A stretch of DNA of 64,000 nt from Klebsiella pneumoniae (GCA_945861635.1 CAMAWH010000011.1:1-64000), one strand, 5' to 3'. Positions 7,975-16,583 are shown, counted from the stretch's first letter. The notes: generated by a model not told the origin, from the sequence alone. Program-made: numbers and translations.

Positions 7975-8808
7975 ATGACGGTTGGGCGCCTCGCCCCGAC
8001 GCCCTCGGGCGACCTGCACCTTGGAAACGCATTGGCGTTCGGCGCTGCGTGGTTGAGTGTCAGAAATATAGGAGGTAGGCTTATTCTTCGGATTGAGGAC
8101 CTCGACCGGGGGCGCGCGCGAGATGCGATTGCAGAGCGGCAGCGTCAGGATCTGCGTTGGCTCGGGCTCGACTGGGATGAAGAGGTTCCGGCCCAGTCAA
8201 CGCGCACGTACACCGTCGACAGAATCCCGACGTTTCGCTGTCCGTGCACGCGCCAGTCACGACTCTACCTCGGCTGTCGGTGTCGCACGAAGGAGCAGGA
8301 CCGAGGCGCGTGGCGCTTCCGAACGGCGCCGGGGGTGGTTCAATTTGAGGACCGTGCCTGCGGAAAGCAGGCCTTTGAGCCGGAGTTCGACCCGATATTG
8401 ATGCGGGCGGACGGGGAGGGTGCTTATCCGCTCGCCGTCGTGATCGATGACGCGCGCGATGGCGTGACGGAGGTGGTTCGCGGTGCAGATCTACTGGAAG
8501 CAACGGCGACGCAGATCCGTTTGCACGCGTGTCTCGGGCTCGTCCCGCCGAGCTATTTGCACGTCCCCGTGCTGCTGGGCACGGACGGAAAGAAGCTGTC
8601 GAAGTCACAGGGATCGGCCTCCATCGCGGACCTTCGGGCAGCAGGCTGGACGGCGGAGCGCGTCTGGGGGGACCTGCTGCCCGTGCTGGGCATCGACGGC
8701 GCGCCGTTGTCCCGCGCACTGCTGAACCCGGCCGCGATTCCGCGTGGCCCTCGGGTGCTCGGCGCGGATGGCCGCATCCAACCGGCGGCGGCTGGCGGCC
8801 CGGGATAG
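7975..8808 (+). CDS. gluQ: Glutamyl-Q tRNA(Asp) synthetase
   Basis: The 277-residue protein is the short, anticodon-domain-free paralogue of glutamyl-tRNA synthetase that attaches glutamate to queuosine in the wobble position of tRNA(Asp). The HIGH-type signature is at residues 10-18 (PSGDLHLGN), followed by LILRIEDLDRGRARD; the KMSKS-type loop appears as KKLSKSQGS near 205. The zinc-type cluster is CPC ... YLGCRC near 86-102. The segment between QSTRTY and this cluster seems several residues shorter than in typical homologues. It lies 22 bases ahead of the SDR gene on the same strand. Function is well supported by motifs; the shortened loop has no explanation. Confidence 0.92.
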   Translation: MTVGRLAPTPSGDLHLGNALAFGAAWLSVRNIGGRLILRIEDLDRGRARDAIAERQRQDLRWLGLDWDEEVPAQSTRTYTVDRIPTFRCPCTRQSRLYLGCRCRTKEQDRGAWRFRTAPGVVQFEDRACGKQAFEPEFDPILMRADGEGAYPLAVVIDDARDGVTEVVRGADLLEATATQIRLHACLGLVPPSYLHVPVLLGTDGKKLSKSQGSASIADLRAAGWTAERVWGDLLPVLGIDGAPLSRALLNPAAIPRGPRVLGADGRIQPAAAGGPG

Positions 8809-8830
8809 GCGGGCGACCTTCGGAGTCCCC

Positions 8831-9565
8831 ATGGCCTCGCCGTTTCAGACCGCCATCGTCATCGGCGCCTCATCAGGAATAGGGGAGGCGCTTGTGCGCA
8901 AACTCGCGGCCGCCGGCGTGCGTGTCGCCGCCGTGGCGCGTCGTAAGGCGGAACTCGACCGCATCGCCGGAGAATGCGGCGGAAGCATGCTCACCTACGC
9001 GCACGACGTCAGGATCTTTGACGAGGCGCCCGTGCTGTTTGATCGCATTGCCGGCGACCTCGGGAGCGTCGACCTGTTCGTCTACAATTCCGGTGTGATG
9101 CCACGCTTGGAGGAGGGCGAGTACAACTTCGCGAAGGACCGGGAGATGATTGAAGTGAACCTGCTGGGCGCGATGGCGTGGCTGAACCCCGTCGCCGCGT
9201 ACATGGAGGCGCGTCGCAAGGGGACGCTTGCTGGAGTGTCAAGTGTCGCCGGGGATCGTGGACGCCGCGGCAATCCGGCGTACCATACGAGTAAGGCTGC
9301 ACTTACGACGTATATGGAGTCACTGCGCAATCGCGTGTCGCGATTTGGCGTCGAGGTCGTCACGATCAAGCCGGGTCCGGTGGCAACGCCGATGACCTTG
9401 GGTTTGAAGTTGCCGTTGACCATTGACGCGGATCGCTGCGCAACAGAAATGATCACGGCGCTGGAGGGCGGCTGTGGCACCACCTACGTTCCTGCGATCT
9501 GGCAGCCGATCATGCTGGCCATACAGCACGTTCCCTCCGTGATCTTCCGTAGGACCAACATCTGA
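8831..9565 (+). CDS. SDR oxidoreductase, DprE2-like
   Basis: The 244-residue protein is a classical short-chain dehydrogenase: cofactor motif GASSGIG (residues 12-18), a Ser in GVSSVAGDRGRR, and the catalytic YHTSK. The SSVAGDRGRR-N-x-x-Y spacing and TIKPGPVATPMT resemble DprE2, the NADH-dependent reductase that converts polyprenyl-phosphoryl-2-keto-ribose to arabinose in mycobacteria. I chose the ATG at 8831 because the Rossmann fold starts directly after it. Its stop overlaps the start of a DprE1-like FAD oxidase (TGATG at 9563-9567). The gene order SDR then oxidase, with coupled translation, supports a two-step epimerase; the substrate in this organism is not shown. Confidence 0.82.
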   Translation: MASPFQTAIVIGASSGIGEALVRKLAAAGVRVAAVARRKAELDRIAGECGGSMLTYAHDVRIFDEAPVLFDRIAGDLGSVDLFVYNSGVMPRLEEGEYNFAKDREMIEVNLLGAMAWLNPVAAYMEARRKGTLAGVSSVAGDRGRRGNPAYHTSKAALTTYMESLRNRVSRFGVEVVTIKPGPVATPMTLGLKLPLTIDADRCATEMITALEGGCGTTYVPAIWQPIMLAIQHVPSVIFRRTNI

Positions 9566-10968
9566 TGTCGATCGCGACGCTTCCTCGGCGCGTCCTCGAC
9601 GGGTTTGGCGGCGCGGTGCGCTCCGTGTCGAACGTCGCCCGGCCTGGCAACGCGGGTGAGGTGGCAGCATTGTTTGCGCGCGCGTCGGAAGCGGGCGTCA
9701 AGGTCGCGATGCGCGGCTCCGGCCGGAGCTACGGGGACGCCGCGCTGAACGGGGGCGGGCTCGTTCTCGACATGACGGGCATGCGGCGCGTGCTGCATTG
9801 GGACGCCGCGACGGGCATCGCAGACGTCGAGCCTGGCGTGACGATCGAGGATCTCTGGCGGACCTTCCTTCGCGACGGTTGGTGGCCAGCCGTTGTGCCC
9901 GGGACGATGTTCCCTACGCTCGGCGGCTGCGCGGCAATGAACGTGCACGGCAAGAACCACTTCAAGGTTGGCGGCACGGGCGATAGCGTTCTGGACGCGG
10001 ATCTCGTCACACCCGCCGGTGAGGTGCTTCGCGTGTCACGTACGGAGAATGCCGATCTTTTTCACGCGGCCATCGCTGGGTTTGGGATGCTCGGCACATT
10101 TTCGCGGCTGCGCGTCCAACTCAAGAAGATGCACAGCGGGAAGCTCAAGGTTTGGCCGATCGTGGCGCGCTCGCTCGACGAACAATTCGACATCTTCGAG
10201 CGATATTGCCCGGACAGCGACTATCTGGTCAGCTGGGTGGACTGCATCGCCGGTGGCGGAGGGCTCGGGCGGGGGCAGGTCCACCGCGCATTGTATGTGC
10301 ATGACGACGAATTGCCGGACTTCGATCCCGCGCATCAGGACCTTCCCGGGCACATCATGGGCGTGCCCCGGGCATTGGTTGGAAAGCTCCTTGCTACGTT
10401 CAACAACAACCTTGGGATGCGATGCCTGAACTTCGGGAAGTATCTGGCGGCGCGGTTTGGTCCATCGTCGCCGTACTCGCAGGGGCACGTCGCCTTCGCG
10501 TTCCTACTTGACTACGTACCGAATTGGCGTGGCGCCTACGATCCACACGGGTTCATCCAATACCAGCCGTTCGTACCCAAGGAGCACGCGCGGCGCGTGT
10601 TTGGTGAAATCCTGCAGCGCACCCAGGCCGCCGGCATGCCGAGCTATCTGGGCGTGCTCAAACGTCACCGCCCGGACGACTTTCTGCTGTCGCACGTCGT
10701 GGACGGGTATTCCTTTGCCATGGACTATCCGGTAACGCCGTCCAACCGCACCGAACTGTGGAACCTGCTTCACGGCATCTCCGATATGGTCGTCGAGGCA
10801 GGCGGACGATTCTACCCGGCCAAGGATTACGTGATTCGCCCGAAGGATTTTCAACGGGCGTGGGGGCAGGATCGCATTTCGCAATTCCGCGAATTGCGTC
10901 GGCGCGTCGATCCGAATTGCGTGTTGTCAACGGAGTGGGCCCGCAGGGTCGGCGTGGACGAGGCGTAG
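9565..10968 (+). CDS. FAD-linked oxidase, DprE1-like
   Basis: This 467-residue protein belongs to the VAO/PCMH flavoprotein family. The FAD-binding half shows MRGSGRSYGDAALNGGG (residues about 50-66), VEPGVTIEDLW, PGTMFPTLGGCAAMNVHGKNH (about 112-132) and a substrate half ending DPNCVLSTEW. The NVHGKNH element matches DprE1, decaprenylphosphoryl-ribose 2'-oxidase; other relatives are sugar-lactone oxidases. Together with the overlapping DprE2-like SDR it would oxidise and then reduce a lipid-linked sugar, giving epimerisation. The lipid-linked ribose/arabinose substrate is inference by homology, since Gram-negative relatives of this pair are poorly characterised. It ends a few bases from the convergent nitrilase gene. 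Confidence 0.85.
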   Translation: MSIATLPRRVLDGFGGAVRSVSNVARPGNAGEVAALFARASEAGVKVAMRGSGRSYGDAALNGGGLVLDMTGMRRVLHWDAATGIADVEPGVTIEDLWRTFLRDGWWPAVVPGTMFPTLGGCAAMNVHGKNHFKVGGTGDSVLDADLVTPAGEVLRVSRTENADLFHAAIAGFGMLGTFSRLRVQLKKMHSGKLKVWPIVARSLDEQFDIFERYCPDSDYLVSWVDCIAGGGGLGRGQVHRALYVHDDELPDFDPAHQDLPGHIMGVPRALVGKLLATFNNNLGMRCLNFGKYLAARFGPSSPYSQGHVAFAFLLDYVPNWRGAYDPHGFIQYQPFVPKEHARRVFGEILQRTQAAGMPSYLGVLKRHRPDDFLLSHVVDGYSFAMDYPVTPSNRTELWNLLHGISDMVVEAGGRFYPAKDYVIRPKDFQRAWGQDRISQFRELRRRVDPNCVLSTEWARRVGVDEA

Positions 10969-10974
10969 GGGGCG

Positions 10975-11748
10975 CTAACGGGCGTACCCGGCGCGCCGAT
11001 CGTGCAGCGCGGGAAAGTTTGCTCGAGCCTGGGCGACGACGCCCGGCGAAACGTCGGCGAGCAGCACGGATTCACCCTCAGCGGCCGACACCAGCGCTTC
11101 TCCCCAGGGCGAGATCAGCGCGCTATCCCCTGCGTAGTGGAGACCTTCCCCTTCCCCGACCCGGTTGACGCCGGCCACGTAGGCCAAATTCTCAATCGCC
11201 CGGGCCCGAAGCAACGTTTGCCAGTGGTAGCGCCGACGTTCGGGCCAGTTCGCGATCACCACGTACAGGTCGGTGTCGTCCGCCGCCAAGCGGAAGGGCT
11301 CGGGAAAGCGCAGGTCGTAACAGATGAAGGGCGTGACGCGCAGCCCCTCGATGTGCCACGTTGCGACGCGCGTGCCGGCGCCGTAGTGCTGCTCCTCGCC
11401 CGCGAACGAGAAGGGGTGGATCTTGGCGTAGCTTTCCTGAATGCCGGCGGGGGATACGTGAACCGCGCGGTTTTCGGGCCTTTCCACCCCCGGCACCGTC
11501 GTCGCGACGCCGGCGATGATGTGAATGCCGAGGTCAGCCGCCACGGCCGAAAGGAACGCATGCGTGGCCCCGTCCGTCGTCTCTGCGATGCGCTCCGGAC
11601 GCATGGAGAAGCCCGTCGCGAACATCTCAGGTAGTAGAACGAGGCGCGCACCGCAGGCTGCGGCCTCCTGAATGTGTCGCTCCGTCCGCAGGTAATTCTC
11701 GGCAGGCGATTCCCACCGTACATCGAACTGGACCAACGCAACGCGCAT
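10975..11748 (-). CDS. Nitrilase-superfamily omega-amidase
   Basis: The 257-residue protein is a carbon-nitrogen hydrolase with the complete catalytic triad Glu41 (LLPEMFATGF), Lys109 (SYAKIHPFS) and Cys143 (FICYDLRFPE). The closest named activity is omega-amidase, which hydrolyses alpha-ketoglutaramate or alpha-ketosuccinamate to the keto acid and ammonia; the YDLRFPE surroundings of the cysteine fit this branch. It lies 8 bases downstream of an aminotransferase on the same strand. That pairing is expected when a glutamine-dependent transaminase makes alpha-ketoglutaramate, as in methionine salvage. A different amide substrate cannot be excluded. Confidence 0.87.
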   Translation of the reverse strand: MRVALVQFDVRWESPAENYLRTERHIQEAAACGARLVLLPEMFATGFSMRPERIAETTDGATHAFLSAVAADLGIHIIAGVATTVPGVERPENRAVHVSPAGIQESYAKIHPFSFAGEEQHYGAGTRVATWHIEGLRVTPFICYDLRFPEPFRLAADDTDLYVVIANWPERRRYHWQTLLRARAIENLAYVAGVNRVGEGEGLHYAGDSALISPWGEALVSAAEGESVLLADVSPGVVAQARANFPALHDRRAGYAR

Positions 11749-11756
11749 TCGCCGTC

Positions 11757-12902
11757 CTATCGCAGCGTCTGCATTCGCCGAACCGCCTCCTGCAGCGTCT
11801 CCGCTTTTTTACAAAAGGCGAAGCGGACAAATCCGCGCTCGGGGCGCTCGTAGAATACGCTCGGGGGAATTGCGGCCACCCCGGCATTGGTGATCAGCTC
11901 GCGGCAAAAGGTCTGGTCGTCCGCGCTCCATTTGGAAATGCCCGCCGTGATGAAATAGGTACCGGCAGGCGGCTGGACCGTGAAGCCGATGTCGGTAAGG
12001 GCGGCGCAAAGGTAGTCCCGTTTCGCGCGGTAATTCCTGAGCAATTCCACGTAGTAGTCGGGACCGGTGGTCAACGCGGCCACGGCGCCGTGCTGCAGCG
12101 GTGTTGCCGTTGCGAACGTGATGAATTGGTGCGCCGCCCGCACGCAGGCGGTCAGCGCAGGTGGTGCCGCCGCCCAACCGATCTTCCAGCCGGTCAGGGA
12201 AAACGTCTTCCCGAGCGACGAGATGGTGATGGTGCGCTCGCGCATGTCGGGTAACGTCGCGATTGGAATATGTTCGCCCGTGAAGACAAGATGCTCGTAC
12301 ACTTCGTCCGCGATGCACAAGACATCGTGTTCGATGCACAGCGCGGCGATGACGTCCAACTCCGGCCGTGTGAACACCTTTCCCGTCGGATTGTGCGGTG
12401 TGTTCAACAAGATGGCGCGCGTGCGTGGGGAGAACGCGGAGCGGAGTTCGTCTACGTTGAAGGCCCAATTCGGCGCGTGCAACTTCACGACCCGCGGCGT
12501 CGCACCGGCCATGCACACGCTTGCGCGGTAGCTGTCGTAGTAGGGTTCGAAGAGGATCACTTCGTCCCCGACGTCACAGATGCCTTGAATCGCGGCGAAA
12601 ATCGTTTCCGTGGCACCGCTCGTTACGGTGAATTCGGATTCGGCCGCGTAGTCGAGTTTCCAGTCACGACGATACTTGGCGGCTAATGCGGTGTGCAAGG
12701 CGGGAATGCCCGTCATCCGCGCGTACTGCCCGTGCCCCGCGACGATCGCAGCGATGGCGGCGTTCTTCACGAACTCCGGTCCATCGAAATCGGGGAATCC
12801 CTGTCCGAGGTTGACGGCGCCGTGGCGTGCCGCCAAGGCGGAGATTTCCGTAAAAATCGTTGTGCCGAAACCCGCGAGTTTCCGGGAGAGTGGTGGGCGC
12901 AT
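11757..12902 (-). CDS. PLP aminotransferase, glutamine/methionine transaminase type
   Basis: The 381-residue protein is a fold-type I aminotransferase (class I/II). It has NLGQGFPDFDGP (31-42), the substrate-side NPTG at 171-174, the cofactor Asp in CIADEVYEHL and the PLP lysine Lys232 in SSLGKTFSLTGWKIG. These features and the length fit the glutamine transaminase K / methionine aminotransferase group (YbdL, KYAT-like). With the downstream omega-amidase it would convert 2-keto-4-methylthiobutyrate to methionine using glutamine, the product alpha-ketoglutaramate being removed by hydrolysis. Kynurenine or aromatic substrates are alternatives. It is divergent from the cyclase-homology gene at 12941. 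Confidence 0.88.
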   Translation of the reverse strand: MRPPLSRKLAGFGTTIFTEISALAARHGAVNLGQGFPDFDGPEFVKNAAIAAIVAGHGQYARMTGIPALHTALAAKYRRDWKLDYAAESEFTVTSGATETIFAAIQGICDVGDEVILFEPYYDSYRASVCMAGATPRVVKLHAPNWAFNVDELRSAFSPRTRAILLNTPHNPTGKVFTRPELDVIAALCIEHDVLCIADEVYEHLVFTGEHIPIATLPDMRERTITISSLGKTFSLTGWKIGWAAAPPALTACVRAAHQFITFATATPLQHGAVAALTTGPDYYVELLRNYRAKRDYLCAALTDIGFTVQPPAGTYFITAGISKWSADDQTFCRELITNAGVAAIPPSVFYERPERGFVRFAFCKKAETLQEAVRRMQTLR

Positions 12903-12940
12903 CTCCCCGTCTATCGCCCGCCGCGGTGTATCGTTGCGCC

Positions 12941-13531
12941 ATGGCCGACCTCACCTTTCTGGACTTTGAGGATCTTCTCGCGCTGTCGATCTCCGACGCG
13001 GCAGCGGTTGTGGAGATTCACCGCCGCCACGGCACGCGGGGTACGGTGATGGTCGTCGATTTCACCGGTATGGCGCGCCGGACGGACTCCGGTGGAATCG
13101 TCCGCGCGCTCGCGATGGCACGCGCGGCGGAGCGGGCGATGCGTCTGGGTGGTGTGCACGTCAAACGCGTGGCGGACACGCTCTTCCACCTCTACGAAAC
13201 GCCGCTCGCCGCGTTGCTGGATGCCCTGGCCGCGCACCAGCGCCTTGTCGAGTTCAACGGAACTCGCCCCGACCCCATTCGCGCGTGCATCGGGCTCGGG
13301 GTCGGCGAATTGCTCGTGATTCCGGGGGTAGACATTTTCGGAACGGAGGTGAATCGCGCGTTCATTCTCGGCGAGGACGTCGCGGAAGGCGGAGAGACGC
13401 TCGTGACGCCTGCGTTCCTCGCGGCGATCGCGAACCTTCCGGACGGCGTCGGTGCGTTTCGGGCTCCGGAAGAGCGCGAGTCCGAGGCTGGTTTCGCCTT
13501 CCACGTCATGGCGGATTATCGGGGTGGCTGA
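12941..13531 (+). CDS. Stand-alone class III nucleotide-cyclase homology protein, probably inactive
   Basis: The 196-residue product is a single cyclase homology domain. It keeps the first metal Asp (VVDFTG, Asp40), Lys75 and Asp79 (VKRVADTLF) and the DIFG-x-x-VN element (Asp131, Asn138). The arginine normally four residues after that Asn is isoleucine, so catalysis is doubtful. Proteins of this shape, without a fused sensor, may bind nucleotides or pair with another cyclase subunit. I chose the ATG at 12941 because an upstream extension would overlap the divergent aminotransferase and lacks domain sequence. A true cyclase is encoded at 25070-26614, so heterodimerisation is possible but unproven. 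Confidence 0.8.
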   Translation: MADLTFLDFEDLLALSISDAAAVVEIHRRHGTRGTVMVVDFTGMARRTDSGGIVRALAMARAAERAMRLGGVHVKRVADTLFHLYETPLAALLDALAAHQRLVEFNGTRPDPIRACIGLGVGELLVIPGVDIFGTEVNRAFILGEDVAEGGETLVTPAFLAAIANLPDGVGAFRAPEERESEAGFAFHVMADYRGG

Positions 13532-13577
13532 TTATCGGCAGACGGGGTAGCCTCCGCGCGTAACCGAGGCCCGTTTC

Positions 13578-14429
13578 ATGACCTCTACCCAAGCCGAAAT
13601 CGACCTTTCCTATAGCGTCAGCAATGAGTTCTTCAAACTCTGGCTCGACGAGAACATGCACTACACTTCGGCCGTGTACGAAGCGGACGACCAGTCCCTC
13701 GAGGTAGCGCAGGAAAATAAGGCGCGAATTCTTTACGATTTCGCGGAAATGAACGCGGAACGGACGGTGCTGGACATCGGCTGCGGCTGGGGGTCCATGC
13801 TCGAGCACATTGCGCGGCGCGGTGCCCGTTACGCGCATGGCGTCACGCTTTCCACGGCGCAGGCCGAGTGGGCCGAGGCGCGGGCGCTGCCGAATACGGA
13901 AATCCATATTTGCGACTACAAGGATTGGGTCCCGCCGCGGAAATACGACGCCCTGGTATCCGTGGAAATGATCGACCACCTCGTCTCGCCCGCGCAGGCT
14001 CGGGAAGGCAAGGCCATCGACATCTACCGGGGGTATTTCAACAAGTGCGCGGAGTGGGTTGACGTTGGCCGTTGTTTCGGCTTTCAGGCCATCCTGACCA
14101 ATCGGATTCCACGAACCCGCCAGGACCTGCTCGACCTGCAGTTCACCGCCGACGTCATCTTCCCCGGTGGCCGGAATCCCCGTCTCGAAGAGTTGATCGC
14201 TGCCGTGAATCCGAGCTGGGAGATCGAGCAATTGGTCACCCGGCGCACCCACTACGGGCGCACGACGGGAGAATGGCTCCGCCGCATGCGGACGCACGAG
14301 GCGTACATTCGCGCGACCTGGGGTGACGCGCTTTTTGACGACTACGAGCGGTACCTCGACACGTGCGTCCGCGGATTCGCGAACCATTGGTCGAGTGATG
14401 TGCAGATGAAATTACGTCGGATCAAATAG
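13578..14429 (+). CDS. Cyclopropane-fatty-acid-synthase-type SAM methyltransferase
   Basis: The 283-residue protein resembles the mycolic acid / cyclopropane fatty acid synthase family. It opens with SYSVSNEFFKLWLDENMHY, the family's substrate-side signature, and has the SAM motif VLDIGCGWGS at 64-73. It is shorter than full CFA synthases (about 380 residues), lacking their N-terminal lipid-binding domain, like the mycobacterial CmaA group. It would methylate or cyclopropanate unsaturated lipid or another small molecule. The usual Cys and bicarbonate-site residues are not clearly present (SVEMIDHL stands near the expected position), so the reaction may differ. It sits downstream of the cyclase-like gene, 46 bases apart. 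Confidence 0.8.
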   Translation: MTSTQAEIDLSYSVSNEFFKLWLDENMHYTSAVYEADDQSLEVAQENKARILYDFAEMNAERTVLDIGCGWGSMLEHIARRGARYAHGVTLSTAQAEWAEARALPNTEIHICDYKDWVPPRKYDALVSVEMIDHLVSPAQAREGKAIDIYRGYFNKCAEWVDVGRCFGFQAILTNRIPRTRQDLLDLQFTADVIFPGGRNPRLEELIAAVNPSWEIEQLVTRRTHYGRTTGEWLRRMRTHEAYIRATWGDALFDDYERYLDTCVRGFANHWSSDVQMKLRRIK

Positions 14430-14453
14430 CCTCACGTCCGCTCGCGGCCGGGG

Positions 14454-16181
14454 CTACTCGGCATACTCCCACCCGCTAGCGTACCCGCCGCCCACATGGA
14501 TGGCCTCGATGACGCGCTGGAAATGCTGGGACGCGCCGAGCGTCGCGGTGTCGCCGATACCGATAAACCGGTGGCGTGCGCGGGACACGGCCACGTTCAG
14601 GCGGCGCGGATCGGCCACGAATCCCAGTTCCTGCTCGGGATTACTCCTGACAAACGACGCGAGAATCACGTCTTTCTCTCGGCCCTGAAATGCGTTGACG
14701 GTGCCGGATTCCACCTCGGGCATCGTCGCTCGGATGCGCGAGAGTTGCGCGTTGTAGGGCGTGATGACGCCCACCTGGTCGGGCCGAATCCCCGCCTCCC
14801 TGAGCTCGCCCCAGATGCGTCGGGTGAGCGCCAACTCTCCGAGATTGTACATGCTGCCGAGAGAATCCCGCTCCTCGTCGTGACCCATGCCTGCGGTATC
14901 GATCCAGCGTGCGGCCGGTGAATGCGACGCCACCGCGACACCCGGCGCTGAACGAATACGTCCGCCGTAGGTCGGCGACGACAACGCCAACAGCTCGTCG
15001 TTCATGCGGTACTGCTCGGTGAGCATCGGAAAAACGAATCCGGCGTCCACCAACCGCGCCAGCAGCGAGCGCTCCAGCATCGGATCCCGTGATTTGACAA
15101 CCGGACCAAGTTGTTGCGGATCTCCTGCAAGAAATAGGCGTTTTACCATCGACGCCAGCAGCCACAGCGCGGGTTCGGCGATCTGGGAAGCCTCGTCAAC
15201 CACCGCGGTCTTCGGTGGCGGAAACTTTGTGGCGCGCGTGTGCAGCGTGCCGAGCGTCATCGCGAGGACGTCCGCGCTTTCAAGAATCTCCCTTTTCGCG
15301 GCCGCCCATTCGTCGCGAATGGCGTCCCTCAACTCGACGCCCCCGGGACCGGTTGTGCGGGAGGCCTGGCGCATCAACCCCTTGATGACCTCCGCGCGCG
15401 CTCCGCTTAGGATGCGATGTTCCAGGGTCAGCGGTTGAACCGCGCTGGCGATCCGTGCGCTTACGCCCACGCGGACCACGTCTAGGCCTGCTGCGGAGGC
15501 GCGGAGTGCCAGGTGGTCCACGGCAGCGTTGCTGTCCGCCAGCGCCCACGGCTTCTCCCCCAATTCGCGAAGCGCGACGAGCACGGCGACCAGGGTCTCC
15601 GTCTTTCCGGTGCCGGGGGGGCCGTGCAACAGGCCGATTTCCGTCGATCCAAGGACCAATTCGGCGGCTTGCCGCTGCGATGCGTTCAACGTCGCGAACG
15701 CCGGGTGCTCCCACGGGTCCGCCCGATACGGCCTTTCGTAGCCGGCGAGCAGGTTGACGATCGGACTGGAGAGCCTTTCCGCGCGCAAGAGTGCCGCACT
15801 TTGCAGGTCCAGAATGTGGAAATCGAGGCGACGTGACACCGCCCACGGCCCTTTCCCCTCCGGCACGTCGTCGACCCGGAGCTCGATGGTGCCCGCGTCC
15901 ACGCCGTCCACCCGCCCGCTCCACCCGGCGTCGGGGCGCCCGACCGGCCCCAGAACGACAGGATCTCCAGGAGAAAATGCGTCACCCAACGCCTGTCCGC
16001 GCAACAGCACGTTCACGCGAAATCGGGAGCGGAACTCCGTTTGGACCAAATCCAGCGGCGAAAGCGAGAACCCTGCGGCCACGCGCTCGGCCATCGGGAG
16101 CAAGCGCATGCGGGCATGCTCAGCCATCGTCGCTTCGCGCTCACGTTCGAGGGATGCGCGTAGCGCCGCCAGATGGGACAT
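14454..16181 (-). CDS. Superfamily 1 UPF1/SMUBP2-like helicase
   Basis: The 575-residue protein is an SF1B DNA/RNA helicase. It has Walker A LHGPPGTGKTETLVAV, the DEAS-type motif II (VVDEASQIAEPALW), GDPQQLGP (motif III), LTEQYRMN (motif IV) and NAFQGREKDVILASFVRSN (motifs V), ending in VAVSRARH (motif VI). The N-terminal part contains an oligonucleotide-binding barrel-like region typical of IGHMBP2/SMUBP2 relatives. It unwinds nucleic acid using ATP, probably 5' to 3' as in the family. I chose the ATG at 16181, which overlaps the previous stop by one base (TGATG); the frame is open 66 codons further upstream but that part overlaps the DCC gene. Confidence 0.92.
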   Translation of the reverse strand: MSHLAALRASLEREREATMAEHARMRLLPMAERVAAGFSLSPLDLVQTEFRSRFRVNVLLRGQALGDAFSPGDPVVLGPVGRPDAGWSGRVDGVDAGTIELRVDDVPEGKGPWAVSRRLDFHILDLQSAALLRAERLSSPIVNLLAGYERPYRADPWEHPAFATLNASQRQAAELVLGSTEIGLLHGPPGTGKTETLVAVLVALRELGEKPWALADSNAAVDHLALRASAAGLDVVRVGVSARIASAVQPLTLEHRILSGARAEVIKGLMRQASRTTGPGGVELRDAIRDEWAAAKREILESADVLAMTLGTLHTRATKFPPPKTAVVDEASQIAEPALWLLASMVKRLFLAGDPQQLGPVVKSRDPMLERSLLARLVDAGFVFPMLTEQYRMNDELLALSSPTYGGRIRSAPGVAVASHSPAARWIDTAGMGHDEERDSLGSMYNLGELALTRRIWGELREAGIRPDQVGVITPYNAQLSRIRATMPEVESGTVNAFQGREKDVILASFVRSNPEQELGFVADPRRLNVAVSRARHRFIGIGDTATLGASQHFQRVIEAIHVGGGYASGWEYAE

Positions 16182-16570
16182 CAGGGAAGGAAGCGCGCGC
16201 GCTGGGCCGGTGCGGGTACCGTGCATGCGTCGATCCGGCCGAACACGTGATGGCGATGCGACGCGAACAGGCCGTAGAAGAAGTCCGTCAAGGATCGCGG
16301 CAGGAATCGGAACCACCCGAGCACGCGCCATCCGCCATCGAGTTCCTGACAAATTCGGAAGATTGCGTCGGAACGCCAACGAACACGGTCACCGTCGACG
16401 AGCACGATGCTATCAAGGTCGTCGGGGATATCCGGGTGCGTGGCGCGGATGCCGCGAGCCGTATCTCCTTGAAGCGCCGAGAACTGAAAAACGCCGCGCG
16501 AATCGTGCTTGAGCACCCATTGCACCGACGCGTCGCAGAAGCCGCATGTGCCGTCGAAAAGCACGAGCAT
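16181..16570 (-). CDS. DCC-family thiol-disulfide oxidoreductase-like protein
   Basis: The 129-residue protein is a DUF393/DCC family member. Its signature is at the N-terminus: VLFDGTCGFCDASVQW with Cys9 and Cys12, followed by the usual pattern ALQGD ... SIVLVDGDRVRWRSDAI and a C-terminal FYGLFASHRHHVFGR. Family members are predicted thioredoxin-like proteins of unclear role. The ATG at 16570 is preferred over one at 16603: the longer start would lie inside the terminator hairpin of the tol cluster (16596-16621), and the DCC signature normally begins right after the start. Its stop overlaps the helicase start by one base, so the two are translated together. Confidence 0.88.
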   Translation of the reverse strand: MLVLFDGTCGFCDASVQWVLKHDSRGVFQFSALQGDTARGIRATHPDIPDDLDSIVLVDGDRVRWRSDAIFRICQELDGGWRVLGWFRFLPRSLTDFFYGLFASHRHHVFGRIDACTVPAPAQRARFLP

Positions 16571-16583
16571 GTCGAAATCTAAC

